DNA from: TC-15 sp034437275
Lineage (GTDB): Bacteria > Chloroflexota > Anaerolineae > Aggregatilineales > Aggregatilineaceae
Assembly (NCBI GenBank): GCA_034437275.1
Contig: DAOTUD010000085.1
Span: 1 to 16,462 of the forward strand
DNA length: 16,462 bases
Direction: 5' to 3'
The translations under genes were made by a program, and so were the position numbers. The notes beneath the pieces are model-generated. The model did not search any database. It saw only the letters and a list, made by a program, of their open reading frames with translations, and was not told where the DNA came from. How positions within the stretch are numbered: the first letter of the stretch is position 1; each line of letters begins with the position of its first letter. Positions 1 to 8,365 of the stretch are shown here, piece after piece.

Positions 1-90
1 TGGCCCCCTCCCCGCGCGCGGAGAGGGGGAAACAAACCGGGACCCAAAGTCCCTCTCCGTTCACGGGGAGGGATTTAGGGAGGGGTAAAC
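1..90. repeat. GC-rich multi-hairpin palindromic repeat, probably cut by the window edge
   Basis: Two near-perfect hairpins lie side by side. The first covers 4-29 and is self-complementary over 26 nt, with a CGCGCG core and one C/A mismatch on the plus strand (a G/T wobble on the minus strand). The second pairs 50-59 with 64-73 around a 4-nt loop with one wobble. A further block at 78-85 (GGGAGGGG) can pair with 5-12, or more likely with an arm lying before the window start. The element sits just after the stop codon of the kinase gene, so it may help end that transcript, although there is no clear T-tract. It belongs to the CCCTC/GAGGG palindrome family seen four more times in this window. 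Confidence 0.7.
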
Positions 91-126
91 CATCGACACA
101 CGCGCCAGGATATCTAGCATAACCCC

Positions 127-3100
127 CTAGTCGGTCAATGGTAAGGCGACGGTGAACACACTGCCCTGCCCCGGTTGGCTCTCGACCGTGATCTGGCCGT
201 GATGCAGGCCGACGATCTCCCGCGCGATGGTCAGCCCCAACCCGGTGCCCTGGGCAGCCGTCTCGTGCGCCCGGAAGAACGGCTCAAAAATCTGGTGCAG
301 CGTGTCGGGATCGATGCCGAGGCCGGTGTCGCGCACGTGGATCAACGCCTGGGGGCCGTCCGCCGCATCGACGCGCGCCAGTTCGACCGTGACCTGGCCC
401 TCCTCCGGCGTGTAGTTGATGGCGTTGGTGACCAGATTGGTGATCACCTGCTCCATGCGCTGCCGGTCGACGCTGGCCACCAGCGGCGCAGCGGGCAGCA
501 CCGCCTCCAGCGTGATCTGCTTGCGCTCGGCTTCGGCGCGCTGGATAGCCACCACATCGCCGATTAAGTCTTGCAGCAGGACCGGCGCGCGCTGCAGGGG
601 GATGATGCCGCGCTCGAAGCGCGACACGTCCAGCAGATTTTCGATCAGAGCGGTCATGTTGGCGGTCACCTTCTCGACAATCGCCAGATGCTGCTCCAGA
701 CGTTCGGGCTGGCGGCGCGCCAGATACAGCCGCGTCTTCAGGTTAGCCAGCGGGGTACGCAGTTCGTGCGAGGCGCTGGCGATGAAGCGGTCCTTCTGCG
801 CCTGGAGCGCCTTCTCCTGGCTGATGTCGCGGAACAGCGCCACCATACCGGACGGTCCGTTGGGGCCGTAGGTGTCCGGCACGCGGTTGAGCGTCAGCGC
901 CGCATCGAAGCGAGTGCCGTCTTTGTGCTGCAGCTTTACCTCGCCGCGCCAGACCTGTCCCCGGCGCAACGGCTCCTGGATCGAGGCGATCTGGGTCTGC
1001 CGGTCGTCTATCACCTTGCTGATCTGCTGGTAGACCCCCTGCGCTTCGGCCATCACTTCGTCCGCCGTGAAGCCGAACAACTGCTCGTAGGCATCGTTCA
1101 CGTATTTCACTTCGGGGCCGACGGTGTAGATCAACGCTTCGCCCATCGTGTCGAGGATGGTCTGCAACTGGGCGCGCTGTGTTTCGAGTTCGGCGGTCCG
1201 TTCCTGGACGCGCTGCTCGAGTTGGGTGGCGTAGTCGTGGCTGGCCTCGTAAAGCTGGGCGTTTTTGATGGCAATCGCGGCCTGGTTGGCCAGCAGGCCG
1301 AGCAGGTGCGCGTCGTTCTTTTCGAAGATGCGCGCGGCCTCGTCCCCGGCCAGGCTGTCGACCACCAGCACGCCCAGGATTTCCTCGCCCCAACGGATCG
1401 GGGTGCCAATCGACGACAGGATGCGCATAGCGTCGAGCTGATGGGCGCGCCCCTCCCACGCCTGATAATCGCTCACCACCAGCGGGGCGTTGGTGTCCAG
1501 CACCGTCCCGGCCAACCCCTCGCCGCGCTGGCGTTGGCTGCCGAGCGGCTGCAGGTTGTGGCCGATTTGCGTCACCCATTGCAGCCGGTCGCTGTCTGCA
1601 TCGTACAGGTAAATGCCGCACACGCTGCCCCCCAGCAGCGCGACCGTCTGCTCCACCAGCGAGCGCAGCAGCGCGTCCAGGTCGAGCTGGCTGGTGATGG
1701 CCAGCGTGATCTGGCGCAGCGCTTCCAGTTCGGCGGCGCGGCGTTCCAGGTCATCGTACAGGCGCGCGTTGCGGATGGCGACCGCCACCTGATTGGCGAA
1801 GGCCTGCAAGCGTTCGGCGTGGCGCTCGCTGTAGAAGTTGGCCTGCTTGCTGTGCACGACGATGAAACCGACGACCCGGTCGTTGTGCAGGATCGGCACG
1901 CCCGCGTGTGAGCGAATCCACTCCGACCCCGGCGGTTTCAACCAGCCGGGATAGGTCTCGGTGTCGGGGATGACCAACGGCTGCTGGCTCTCGAACATGT
2001 AGCGCAGGTTGGCCGTTCCTTCCAGGTCGAAACGGTAGTCGTCGATCCAGTCCATCAATCCGCTGACCTCACGCGCCGCGCGGCTGCGCACCACGCGCAC
2101 CGCCCCCTCCTCGATCAGGCGGACATCGGCGACATCGTGCGGCGCGACACGGTCTACGTTGTCCAGGATGTAGTCCAGCACCTCGTCGAACTTCAGCGTG
2201 CTGTTGACAGCCGCCGCCGTATCGCGCAGCGCCTCGGCCAGCACGCGCTGCTCGCGCTCGGCGGCGAACAGGCGCGCCTTCTGGATGGCAACCGCCGCCT
2301 GATCGACGAAAGCTTGCAGCGGCTTGACGTGCTGCTCGGAAAAGTAGCCGGGCGTGTCGCTGTCCAGCGTGATGAACCCGATCACCTGCTCCTCACGTTT
2401 GATCGGCAGCGTGATGTGCGAGTTGATCCTTTCCGTTTCCGGCACCCGTATCCAGCCAGGATACTGCCCGGTGTCGGGAATCACCAGCGCCTGCCCGCTT
2501 TCCCTCGTCTGCCGCAAGTTGGCGACCTCCTGCACCGGCCAGCGCAGCGTCGCGGCAAATGCCTGGAGCGCCGGGTCGTCATAGCCCCGGTAGCCCGCGA
2601 TGGAAGCGGTGCCGTCATCGTTGAGGAACATCACCGTCGTCGAATCGTGCGGCACCACGCGGCCAATGTTCTCCAGGATTTGATGCAGCACGTCGTCGAA
2701 GTCCAGCGAACTGCTGACGGCAGCGGCGGTGTCGCGCAGGGCTTCGGCCAGCGTGCGCTGGCTGCGCTCAGACTCGTAAATCTGCGCCTTGGCGATGGCC
2801 ACCGATACGTGGTTAGCAACGGTTTCCACGACTTCCATCTCGACCGCCGACGGGGTATAGGGCTGCGTCCAGTCCAGGCCCAGCGTGCCGATCACGTCAT
2901 CGCCGACCAGCAAAGGCACCACGACCAGCGAATGCGTGCCGCGCCGCCGCAGCACGTCCCACACCGGTTCGAACAGCGGGTTGTGGAGCACGTCCGGCGC
3001 GATGATCGGCTTGTGCGTGCGCTTGATCGCGGCAATCGAGGGGTTGTCCGTCAGCGGCAGCGTAACGTCCGTGCGTTGCTGGTCGTCCGAGTGGGTATCC

Positions 3101-5352
3101 AGCACCAGCCGCGCGGCAGCGTCGCCCTCAAACAGCGCCAGCCCGGCATAGTCCACGTGCAGGAAGTCCTGGAGTTCGTCGAGCGCGATGCGGTAGATCT
3201 CCTCCAGGTCGAGCGTCTGGGCCAGCCGCGCCGAGATGTGGTTGATCCGGCTGAGGCGCGCGGTTTGTGCCCGCAGTTCGCGGTTGCTGCGCTGTAACTG
3301 GGCGTTGACGTCGCGCAGTTCGGCCTGGGCCTGCTCGCGGGCGCGCTGCGTGCGCAGGTTGTCGATGCCGTAGGCCAGGTCGTAGGCCAGCTCGTTGAGC
3401 AGCGCGACCTCCTCGCTGTCAAAAGCATCCGGCTCGGCAGCACACACCAGCAGCACGCCGAACGTCTCGTCGTCGCGGCGCAGCGCCAGCAGCACCAGCG
3501 ATTGGCAGCCCAACGCCACCACCTGCTGGCTCCAGGGCGCAAAGGACGGCGTCGCGCCGACGTCCTGCACGATGAACGGCTCGCCGCTGCGCAGCACGCC
3601 GACTGCCGGGCCAGTCGGGGAGAACGGCGTCAGGCGGAAGTCCGTCTCGACCCCGGTCTGCACCACCGCCCGCAGCGGCTCGGACTCTTCACCGTTGACC
3701 AGCCCCACCCAGGCCGTCTGGTAGCCGCCCTGCTGCGTGATGACCTGCGACACCTCGCGCAGCAGCGCGGTGTCGTCGCTGGCGCGGATCATTGCCTGGT
3801 TACAATCGCTGAGCACGCGGTAGGCGCGGTTGGCCTTGCGCAGCGTCTGCTCGGTCTGTTTGCGCGCGGTGATATCGCGCACGATGGCCATGATCAACAC
3901 CTGGCCGTGGACCCACACCTGGTTGAGCGTCACCTCGACATCGAACAGCGTGCCGTCGATGCGACGGTGCCGCCACTCGAAGAACTGCGGCTCGCCCTTC
4001 AGCGCGGCGCTGATGTGCGCGGTCGCCGCCTCGAAGGACGGGCTGCCGTCGGGCTGCCGGGTGGGCGAAAAGTCAGCAGGGGATTTGCCGATCACATCGC
4101 TGCGCGTGCCGCCAAACATCTCGACCGCTTGCGGGTTGCAGTCCATAAACAGCCCGTCCTTGAGGACCATGATGGCGTCGTAGGCCTGCTGGAACAACAC
4201 CTGGTACTGGTTTTCGATCGCGCTGCGGGCGGCCTCGGCGCGCTTGCGGGCGGTGATGTCGGTGTGGGTGCCCGTCATGCGCACCGGCTGCCCGCCGGCG
4301 TCGCGCGTGACGACCTTGCCCCGGTCCAGAATCCATTTCCATTCCCCGGACCTGGCCCGCATCCGGTGCTCGGTCTGGTAGTGGGGCGTATGGCCGGTCA
4401 TATGGGACTCGATGGCCTGCTGCACGGCGGGCAGATCGGCGGGGTGGACGCGGGACTCCCAGAAGTCGAGGGTCGGCGCGACCTCGTCCAGCTCATAGCC
4501 GAGAATCTCGGCCCAGCGCTCGCTGAACTGCACCGTATCGGTGCGCAGGTCCCAATCCCAAAAGCCGTCGCTGCTGCCTTCCAGCACCAGCGTGAGCTGT
4601 TCCTCGCTGCGGCGGAGCGCCGCGTTGGCCGCCCGTAGTTCGGCGGTGCGTTCGGCGACACGCTGCTCCAGGTGGTCGCGAGCCTGGCGCAGCGCGTCCT
4701 CCATGCGCTTACGCGCGCTGATGTCGCGCCCGATGCCGACGATGCGCTGCACGTTGCCCTCGGCATCGCACAACGGAATCTTGGTGGTCAGCACCCAGTA
4801 GGTGTTGCCCGCATGATCGATGCTCTGCTCCTCGCGGTTGGCCAACGGCTGGCCGGTGCGGACGATTTCGCGCTCGTCGGCATGGAAGCGTTCGGCATAC
4901 GCGCGCGGGAAGAAGTCGAAATCCGTCTTGCCGATGGCCTCCTCCAGTGCGGCGATACCGAACAACTCCACGATCCCGGCATTGATCATGATGAAGCGAC
5001 TGTCGCGGTCTTTGATGTAGATGTGATCGGGCAGCGCATCGACCAGGGTGCGCAGCAGGTTACGCTCGTCTTCAAGCTCGGCAGTGCGTTCGGTAACCCG
5101 CTGCTCCAGGGCCTGGTTGGCCTGCTGCAACGCCGCCTGCGAGGCGCGGACCTGGCGCGTGTAGTAGCGCAGAAACAGGTAGAGTCCCGTCGTGGTCAGC
5201 AGCACATACAGCCAGCCCTTGATCGTCTGAGCCTGGCTCAGGTGGGTTGGATCGCTGAAGATGGCATGCACCGCCAGGTTGGAGAAGATGATCCACACTC
5301 CGCCGGCCAGCGCATAGATGGCTGTCAATGTGAGAGGTATGCAGCGCTTCAT
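127..5352 (-). CDS. Multi-sensor histidine kinase with 4 PAS and 5 GAF domains
   Basis: Large membrane-anchored sensor kinase of about 1741 aa. Two membrane segments (about residues 4-24 and 46-62) enclose only a short outside loop, so sensing is probably in the cytoplasm. Then follow PAS1 (about 100-215), PAS2 (250-370), PAS3 (378-498), GAF1 (515-665), GAF2 (705-860), GAF3 (870-1030), GAF4 (1040-1198), GAF5 (1210-1370), PAS4 (1395-1510), HisKA and HATPase_c. The H-box SHELRTPL places the phosphorylated His at 1529. The N-box (NLVTNAINYTPEEG), DTGLGID, FEPFFRA and GTGLGL are all intact, so it should be active. Coiled-coil linkers of the form LEQRVxERTAEL recur three times. There is no receiver domain and no response regulator nearby, so it is an orphan here and its ligand is unknown. 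An upstream in-frame GTG at 5374-5376 would add 8 residues. The ATG at 5350-5352 is preferred because AAAGAG lies 8 nt before it and the membrane anchor follows directly. Confidence 0.93.
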   Translation of the reverse strand: MKRCIPLTLTAIYALAGGVWIIFSNLAVHAIFSDPTHLSQAQTIKGWLYVLLTTTGLYLFLRYYTRQVRASQAALQQANQALEQRVTERTAELEDERNLLRTLVDALPDHIYIKDRDSRFIMINAGIVELFGIAALEEAIGKTDFDFFPRAYAERFHADEREIVRTGQPLANREEQSIDHAGNTYWVLTTKIPLCDAEGNVQRIVGIGRDISARKRMEDALRQARDHLEQRVAERTAELRAANAALRRSEEQLTLVLEGSSDGFWDWDLRTDTVQFSERWAEILGYELDEVAPTLDFWESRVHPADLPAVQQAIESHMTGHTPHYQTEHRMRARSGEWKWILDRGKVVTRDAGGQPVRMTGTHTDITARKRAEAARSAIENQYQVLFQQAYDAIMVLKDGLFMDCNPQAVEMFGGTRSDVIGKSPADFSPTRQPDGSPSFEAATAHISAALKGEPQFFEWRHRRIDGTLFDVEVTLNQVWVHGQVLIMAIVRDITARKQTEQTLRKANRAYRVLSDCNQAMIRASDDTALLREVSQVITQQGGYQTAWVGLVNGEESEPLRAVVQTGVETDFRLTPFSPTGPAVGVLRSGEPFIVQDVGATPSFAPWSQQVVALGCQSLVLLALRRDDETFGVLLVCAAEPDAFDSEEVALLNELAYDLAYGIDNLRTQRAREQAQAELRDVNAQLQRSNRELRAQTARLSRINHISARLAQTLDLEEIYRIALDELQDFLHVDYAGLALFEGDAAARLVLDTHSDDQQRTDVTLPLTDNPSIAAIKRTHKPIIAPDVLHNPLFEPVWDVLRRRGTHSLVVVPLLVGDDVIGTLGLDWTQPYTPSAVEMEVVETVANHVSVAIAKAQIYESERSQRTLAEALRDTAAAVSSSLDFDDVLHQILENIGRVVPHDSTTVMFLNDDGTASIAGYRGYDDPALQAFAATLRWPVQEVANLRQTRESGQALVIPDTGQYPGWIRVPETERINSHITLPIKREEQVIGFITLDSDTPGYFSEQHVKPLQAFVDQAAVAIQKARLFAAEREQRVLAEALRDTAAAVNSTLKFDEVLDYILDNVDRVAPHDVADVRLIEEGAVRVVRSRAAREVSGLMDWIDDYRFDLEGTANLRYMFESQQPLVIPDTETYPGWLKPPGSEWIRSHAGVPILHNDRVVGFIVVHSKQANFYSERHAERLQAFANQVAVAIRNARLYDDLERRAAELEALRQITLAITSQLDLDALLRSLVEQTVALLGGSVCGIYLYDADSDRLQWVTQIGHNLQPLGSQRQRGEGLAGTVLDTNAPLVVSDYQAWEGRAHQLDAMRILSSIGTPIRWGEEILGVLVVDSLAGDEAARIFEKNDAHLLGLLANQAAIAIKNAQLYEASHDYATQLEQRVQERTAELETQRAQLQTILDTMGEALIYTVGPEVKYVNDAYEQLFGFTADEVMAEAQGVYQQISKVIDDRQTQIASIQEPLRRGQVWRGEVKLQHKDGTRFDAALTLNRVPDTYGPNGPSGMVALFRDISQEKALQAQKDRFIASASHELRTPLANLKTRLYLARRQPERLEQHLAIVEKVTANMTALIENLLDVSRFERGIIPLQRAPVLLQDLIGDVVAIQRAEAERKQITLEAVLPAAPLVASVDRQRMEQVITNLVTNAINYTPEEGQVTVELARVDAADGPQALIHVRDTGLGIDPDTLHQIFEPFFRAHETAAQGTGLGLTIAREIVGLHHGQITVESQPGQGSVFTVALPLTD

Positions 5353-5440
5353 AGCGATAGCTCTTTCCGATTGCACCTAATCCAACACATTGCCGCCCCC
5401 CCCCATTGGCGCATCCCCGTGCGCTCCCTTTTTTCCGGCG

Positions 5441-7840
5441 TTAGTTACGTAACGGCTTGTTATGCTGGAGCATGTGCGCGATGCGTTCGTGCGTCTTGGG
5501 TTCCTTGCACAGCGCGACGAACGCTTCACGCTCCAGGTCGAGAATATACTGTTCTGGCACCCAGCCCGGCGACGACAGGTCCCCGCCGCACAGCACGTAG
5601 GCGATCTTGTTGGCAATCAGCACGTCGTGATCGGTGGCGTAGCCGCCCTCGTGCAGCGAATATACCGCGAGTCGCAGCGCGGCCAGCGCGTCGCGCCCGG
5701 CAGCCCACACGTTCTGTGGCGACGGCGGGGTATAGCCCGCGGCGGCCAGGTGCAGCGCCTCGCGTTTGGCCTCGTGCAGCAGGTAATCGCGGTTGAGCAC
5801 GACCCGGTCGGCGGGCGTCAGGAAGCCCATCGCGCGCGCCTGCTTGGCGCTCTCGGCCACCTTCGCCAGCGCGATCTGCTCGAAGACCCGTTGCAAATGC
5901 GGCAGCACATCGGCGTTGTCGGTGCGCATCACCGGGTTGATGTTGCGGCGGACCATCTCCTTGCAGCCGGTCCCGGCGGGCAGCAGCCCCACGCCCATCT
6001 CCACCAGCCCGATGTACAGTTCGGCGTGGGCGACGGTGCGCGCCCCGGCCATCGCACATTCGGCCCCGCCGCCGAGCGTCATGCCAAACGGCGCGGTGAC
6101 GACCGGTTTCGGCGCGTAGCGCAGCGCCTGGAACAGGTTTTGTAGTTCGCGCGTCACGTTTTCGATCTGGTCCCACTGCGCCTGCTGGGCCAGCATCATG
6201 ATCAGGAAGATATTGGCCCCGGCGCTGAAGTGATCGCCCTGGTTGCCCACCACCAGCGCGTCGAAATCGCTCGCCAGCCGTTCGAGCGCCTGCCAGCCCA
6301 TGTTGATGATATCCTCGTCGATGGCGTTGGCCCGGCTGTGGAACTCCAGCAGCGCCGCACCGTCGCCCATGTCGATGATCGACGCCCCGGCCACACCCTC
6401 GACACGCTTGCCGGCGGCCTTCAGGTCCGGGATGATCACGACGCGCGGGTCTTTCTCCAGCGGGACGTAAGCAGCCTTGTCTTTATTATACACACCGGTC
6501 ACGATGCCGTTGTCGTCGTGCTGGTAGAAGGTGGGATAGCCGGACGCGACCATGTCCTTGACCCACGCCTCGACCGCGTAGCCGTCAGCCCCCATGCGCG
6601 GGATGGTTTCCGCCACGCCGAGCGCGTCCCAGATCTCGAACGGGCCGAGCGCGTGGTTGAAGCCCCACTTGTTGGCGTTGTCGATGGCGGGGATATCGTC
6701 GGCGATCTCGCCCAGGCGGCGCGCGGCATACGTCAGGTAAAAGGCGTGCAGATGCCACAGGTATTCCCCGGCACGGTCGTCGCTGTTGACCATGGCCTTG
6801 ATGCGCGCGCCGGGGTCCTCGACCTTGCGATGCTGGCCCACGCTCTCGAAGCGCACCTTTTCCGGCGGTTCGTGCTCCATCGTCTCCGGGTTGAGTTCCC
6901 AGAACGCCTTGCCGCCGTCTTCCAGATCGACGCGCTTATAGAACCCCTCGCGCACCTTGTTACCCAGCATCCCGGCCTCCTGCATCTGCGCCAGTAGTTG
7001 CCTGGAGCCGGGGTGATTGAGCACCTCGCGCGATTCATCCTCGGGGATGGCGGGGTACAGGTTGGTGTTGACGTGCACCATGATGTCGGTGCCGATCAGG
7101 TCCATCAGGCGGAAGGTGGCGGTTTTGGGCCGCCCGATGAGCGGGCCGGTCAGGTTGTCGACCTCACCGACCGTGTAGCCGTGATCCAGCGCGTAGTTGA
7201 TGCCGAACGTGCCCGCCACGCTGATGAAGCGGTTGGCGATGAAGTTGGGCGTGTCCTTGCACAGCACGACGCCCTTGCCCAGCACGTTCGCGCCGTAGTC
7301 CATCATGAAGTCCAGCACGGCGGGGTCGGTCTGCTGGTGGGGAATAATCTCCAACAGTTTGAGATAACGCGGCGGGTTGAAGAAGTGCGTGCCGAGGAAC
7401 TGCCGCTGGAAGGCGTCGCTGCGCCCCTCGGCGATGGCGTTGATGCTCAGGCCGCTGGTGTTGGTGCTGATGATGGTGTGCGGCTGGCGGAGCGCGTCGA
7501 GTTTAGCCATCAAATCCTGTTTAATCTGTAAATTTTCGATCACAACTTCGACGATCCAGTCGGCGTCGGCCAGCCGGTCGAGATCGTCCTCGATGTTTCC
7601 CGGCGTGATCAGGTCCAGATCGTCGGGGTGGAACAGCTGCGCGGGGCGACTCTTCTGCATGGCCTGGATGTTGCCCAACACAACCGCGTTGCGCTGCGCT
7701 GGGGGATCGCCGGGCGCGGTGTCGTTGGCGGGGATGTCCAGCAGCACGACCTCCACGCCCACACCGGCCAACAATGCCGCGATGCCGCTGCCCATCGTGC
7801 CCGACCCGATTACGCCTGCCTTGCGCATGTGAAAGTTCAT
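5441..7840 (-). CDS. fadN: 3-hydroxyacyl-CoA dehydrogenase / enoyl-CoA hydratase fusion (FadN type)
   Basis: Bifunctional beta-oxidation enzyme of 799 aa. It hydrates trans-2-enoyl-CoA and oxidises the 3-hydroxyacyl-CoA product with NAD+. The dehydrogenase half comes first: the Rossmann motif GSGTMGSG (residues 12-19), NTSG (127-130), and HFFNPPRYLKLLEIIP with catalytic His152 and Glu164. The crotonase half lies at about 490-700 and contains SAGANI, GGGAECAMAG and VEMGVGLLPAGTG. This order is the reverse of E. coli FadB. The length and the C-terminal HMLxxxKPLRN ending match Bacillus-type FadN (about 790 aa). AGGAG lies 7 nt before the ATG. No thiolase (fadA) or acyl-CoA dehydrogenase (fadE) is beside it, unlike the usual fadNAE operon. 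The kinase gene follows on the same strand after about 90 bp with no clear terminator between them, so read-through is possible. The family call is firm; the symbol is by architecture. Confidence 0.93.
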   Translation of the reverse strand: MNFHMRKAGVIGSGTMGSGIAALLAGVGVEVVLLDIPANDTAPGDPPAQRNAVVLGNIQAMQKSRPAQLFHPDDLDLITPGNIEDDLDRLADADWIVEVVIENLQIKQDLMAKLDALRQPHTIISTNTSGLSINAIAEGRSDAFQRQFLGTHFFNPPRYLKLLEIIPHQQTDPAVLDFMMDYGANVLGKGVVLCKDTPNFIANRFISVAGTFGINYALDHGYTVGEVDNLTGPLIGRPKTATFRLMDLIGTDIMVHVNTNLYPAIPEDESREVLNHPGSRQLLAQMQEAGMLGNKVREGFYKRVDLEDGGKAFWELNPETMEHEPPEKVRFESVGQHRKVEDPGARIKAMVNSDDRAGEYLWHLHAFYLTYAARRLGEIADDIPAIDNANKWGFNHALGPFEIWDALGVAETIPRMGADGYAVEAWVKDMVASGYPTFYQHDDNGIVTGVYNKDKAAYVPLEKDPRVVIIPDLKAAGKRVEGVAGASIIDMGDGAALLEFHSRANAIDEDIINMGWQALERLASDFDALVVGNQGDHFSAGANIFLIMMLAQQAQWDQIENVTRELQNLFQALRYAPKPVVTAPFGMTLGGGAECAMAGARTVAHAELYIGLVEMGVGLLPAGTGCKEMVRRNINPVMRTDNADVLPHLQRVFEQIALAKVAESAKQARAMGFLTPADRVVLNRDYLLHEAKREALHLAAAGYTPPSPQNVWAAGRDALAALRLAVYSLHEGGYATDHDVLIANKIAYVLCGGDLSSPGWVPEQYILDLEREAFVALCKEPKTHERIAHMLQHNKPLRN

Positions 7841-7863
7841 CGGTAGCTCCTGTATTTTTAAGT

Positions 7864-7872
7864 ATTATGGCA
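7864..7872 (-). promoter_or_regulatory. Possible extended -10 promoter for the fadN gene
   Basis: On the minus strand TGC precedes CATAAT, about 24 bp before the start codon. It lies between the rpmJ terminator and the fadN Shine-Dalgarno site, where a promoter would be expected. No convincing -35 box is found, so this is weak evidence. Confidence 0.35.
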
Positions 7873-7890
7873 TAAGATCGCTATGGGGGG

Positions 7891-7932
7891 AAAGCAAAAA
7901 CGGGCGACACCTATCGTGCAGGCGGCCCGTTT
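7891..7932 (-). terminator. Intrinsic terminator of rpmJ
   Basis: AAACGGGC (7898-7905) pairs perfectly with GCCCGTTT (7925-7932). On the minus strand the stem is followed by a T-rich tract (7891-7900). It lies about 40 bp after the rpmJ stop and separates rpmJ from the fadN gene. Confidence 0.8.
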
Positions 7933-7970
7933 CTGTGTAATGTGGGGGATGTGCGTGCTGTGCGCTGGCC

Positions 7971-8087
7971 TTAGCCCTGACGCTGCTTGTGCTTGGGGTT
8001 AGCCGAGCACATCACGTACAGCTTGCCCTTGCGACGCACGAAGTAGCACTTCTCGCACATTTTGCGTACCGATGATCGTACCTTCAT
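7971..8087 (-). CDS. rpmJ: 50S ribosomal protein L36
   Basis: Short gene for the 38-aa L36 protein, which begins MKVRSSVRKMCEKC and ends PKHKQRQG. It binds the large ribosomal subunit. The zinc-ribbon ligands are all present: Cys11, Cys14, Cys27 and His33. The spacing CX2CX12CX5H is the same as in the 38-residue E. coli protein. A perfect GGAGG (8096-8100) lies 8 nt before the ATG. The gene stands alone: infA, rpsM, rpsK and rpoA, its usual neighbours, are not here. It has its own promoter, a leader of about 85 nt with an inverted repeat, and its own terminator. The identification is by sequence and is very secure. Confidence 0.97.
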   Translation of the reverse strand: MKVRSSVRKMCEKCYFVRRKGKLYVMCSANPKHKQRQG

Positions 8088-8105
8088 GTCATTCACCTCC
8101 CCGGC

Positions 8106-8155
8106 GAACTATCCCGCCGCTGCCGCTGCCGGGCAGGTCCGGGGATAGATAGTTC
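8106..8155 (-). promoter_or_regulatory. Inverted repeat in the rpmJ leader
   Basis: GAACTATC (8106-8113) is an exact inverted match to GATAGTTC (8148-8155). The 34-nt GC-rich loop between them can form smaller inner stems. It occupies most of the leader between the predicted start of transcription (about 8172) and the Shine-Dalgarno site. It could be a control element for L36, but no known leader family was recognised. Confidence 0.5.
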
Positions 8156-8178
8156 ATCTCAGTGTGTTAAGCGCACCT

Positions 8179-8184
8179 ATTATA
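8179..8184 (-). promoter_or_regulatory. -10 box of the rpmJ promoter
   Basis: The minus strand reads GTTTATAATAGG, a perfect TATAAT. Transcription would start near 8172 and give a leader of about 85 nt. The hexamer 17 bp further upstream (CTGGAT) is a poor -35 match. Confidence 0.6.
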
Positions 8185-8238
8185 AACAAAACCGCTGCAA
8201 AATCCAGCCCGGATTGGGTCGCGCGCCCCACCCCGCCA

Positions 8239-8267
8239 TTGAAAAAGCCCCGCCGCTGTGCTACAAT
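8239..8267 (+). promoter_or_regulatory. rplS: Sigma70-type promoter of rplS
   Basis: TTGAAA (8239-8244), then exactly 17 bp, then TACAAT (8262-8267). The predicted start of transcription is about 8274, giving a leader of about 92 nt. This is one of the two best promoter matches in the window and is divergent from the rpmJ promoter. Confidence 0.8.
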
Positions 8268-8280
8268 GCCTCCACTTTCG

Positions 8281-8341
8281 CGGCCCATCCAGGCCGTTTT
8301 AAATTGCGAAATCAACCCAGAGTGTGCCCCCCGGCGGCACA
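8281..8341 (+). promoter_or_regulatory. Structured leader of rplS with two hairpins
   Basis: The first hairpin is CGGCC (8281-8285) with GGCCG (8292-8296), a 6-nt loop and TTTT directly after. It looks like a small terminator but starts only about 7 nt from the predicted RNA 5' end. The second pairs TGTGCC (8323-8328) with GGCACA (8336-8341) just before the Shine-Dalgarno region. Feedback control by L19 or RNA stabilisation are both possible. Function is inference. Confidence 0.45.
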
Positions 8342-8365
8342 TAGAAGTAAAAGGATGATCGTCAG

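Noticed and set aside
571..1911. 446-codon plus-strand open frame opposite the kinase gene
   Set aside because: It lies antisense to well-conserved GAF, PAS and HisKA coding sequence, has no Shine-Dalgarno site, and its product is rich in Arg, Gln, His and Ala as expected for a GC-rich shadow frame.
5405..5436. GCGCA/TGCGC hairpin followed by six T on the plus strand, between fadN and the kinase
   Set aside because: It would end plus-strand transcription, but no plus-strand gene leads to it; on the minus strand there is no T-tract after the stem.
2137..5796. Other long plus-strand open frames opposite the kinase gene (2137-3297, 3502-4638, 4672-5796)
   Set aside because: Same reason: shadow frames of a GC-rich gene, with no recognisable domain and low-complexity Arg/Gln/His-rich products.
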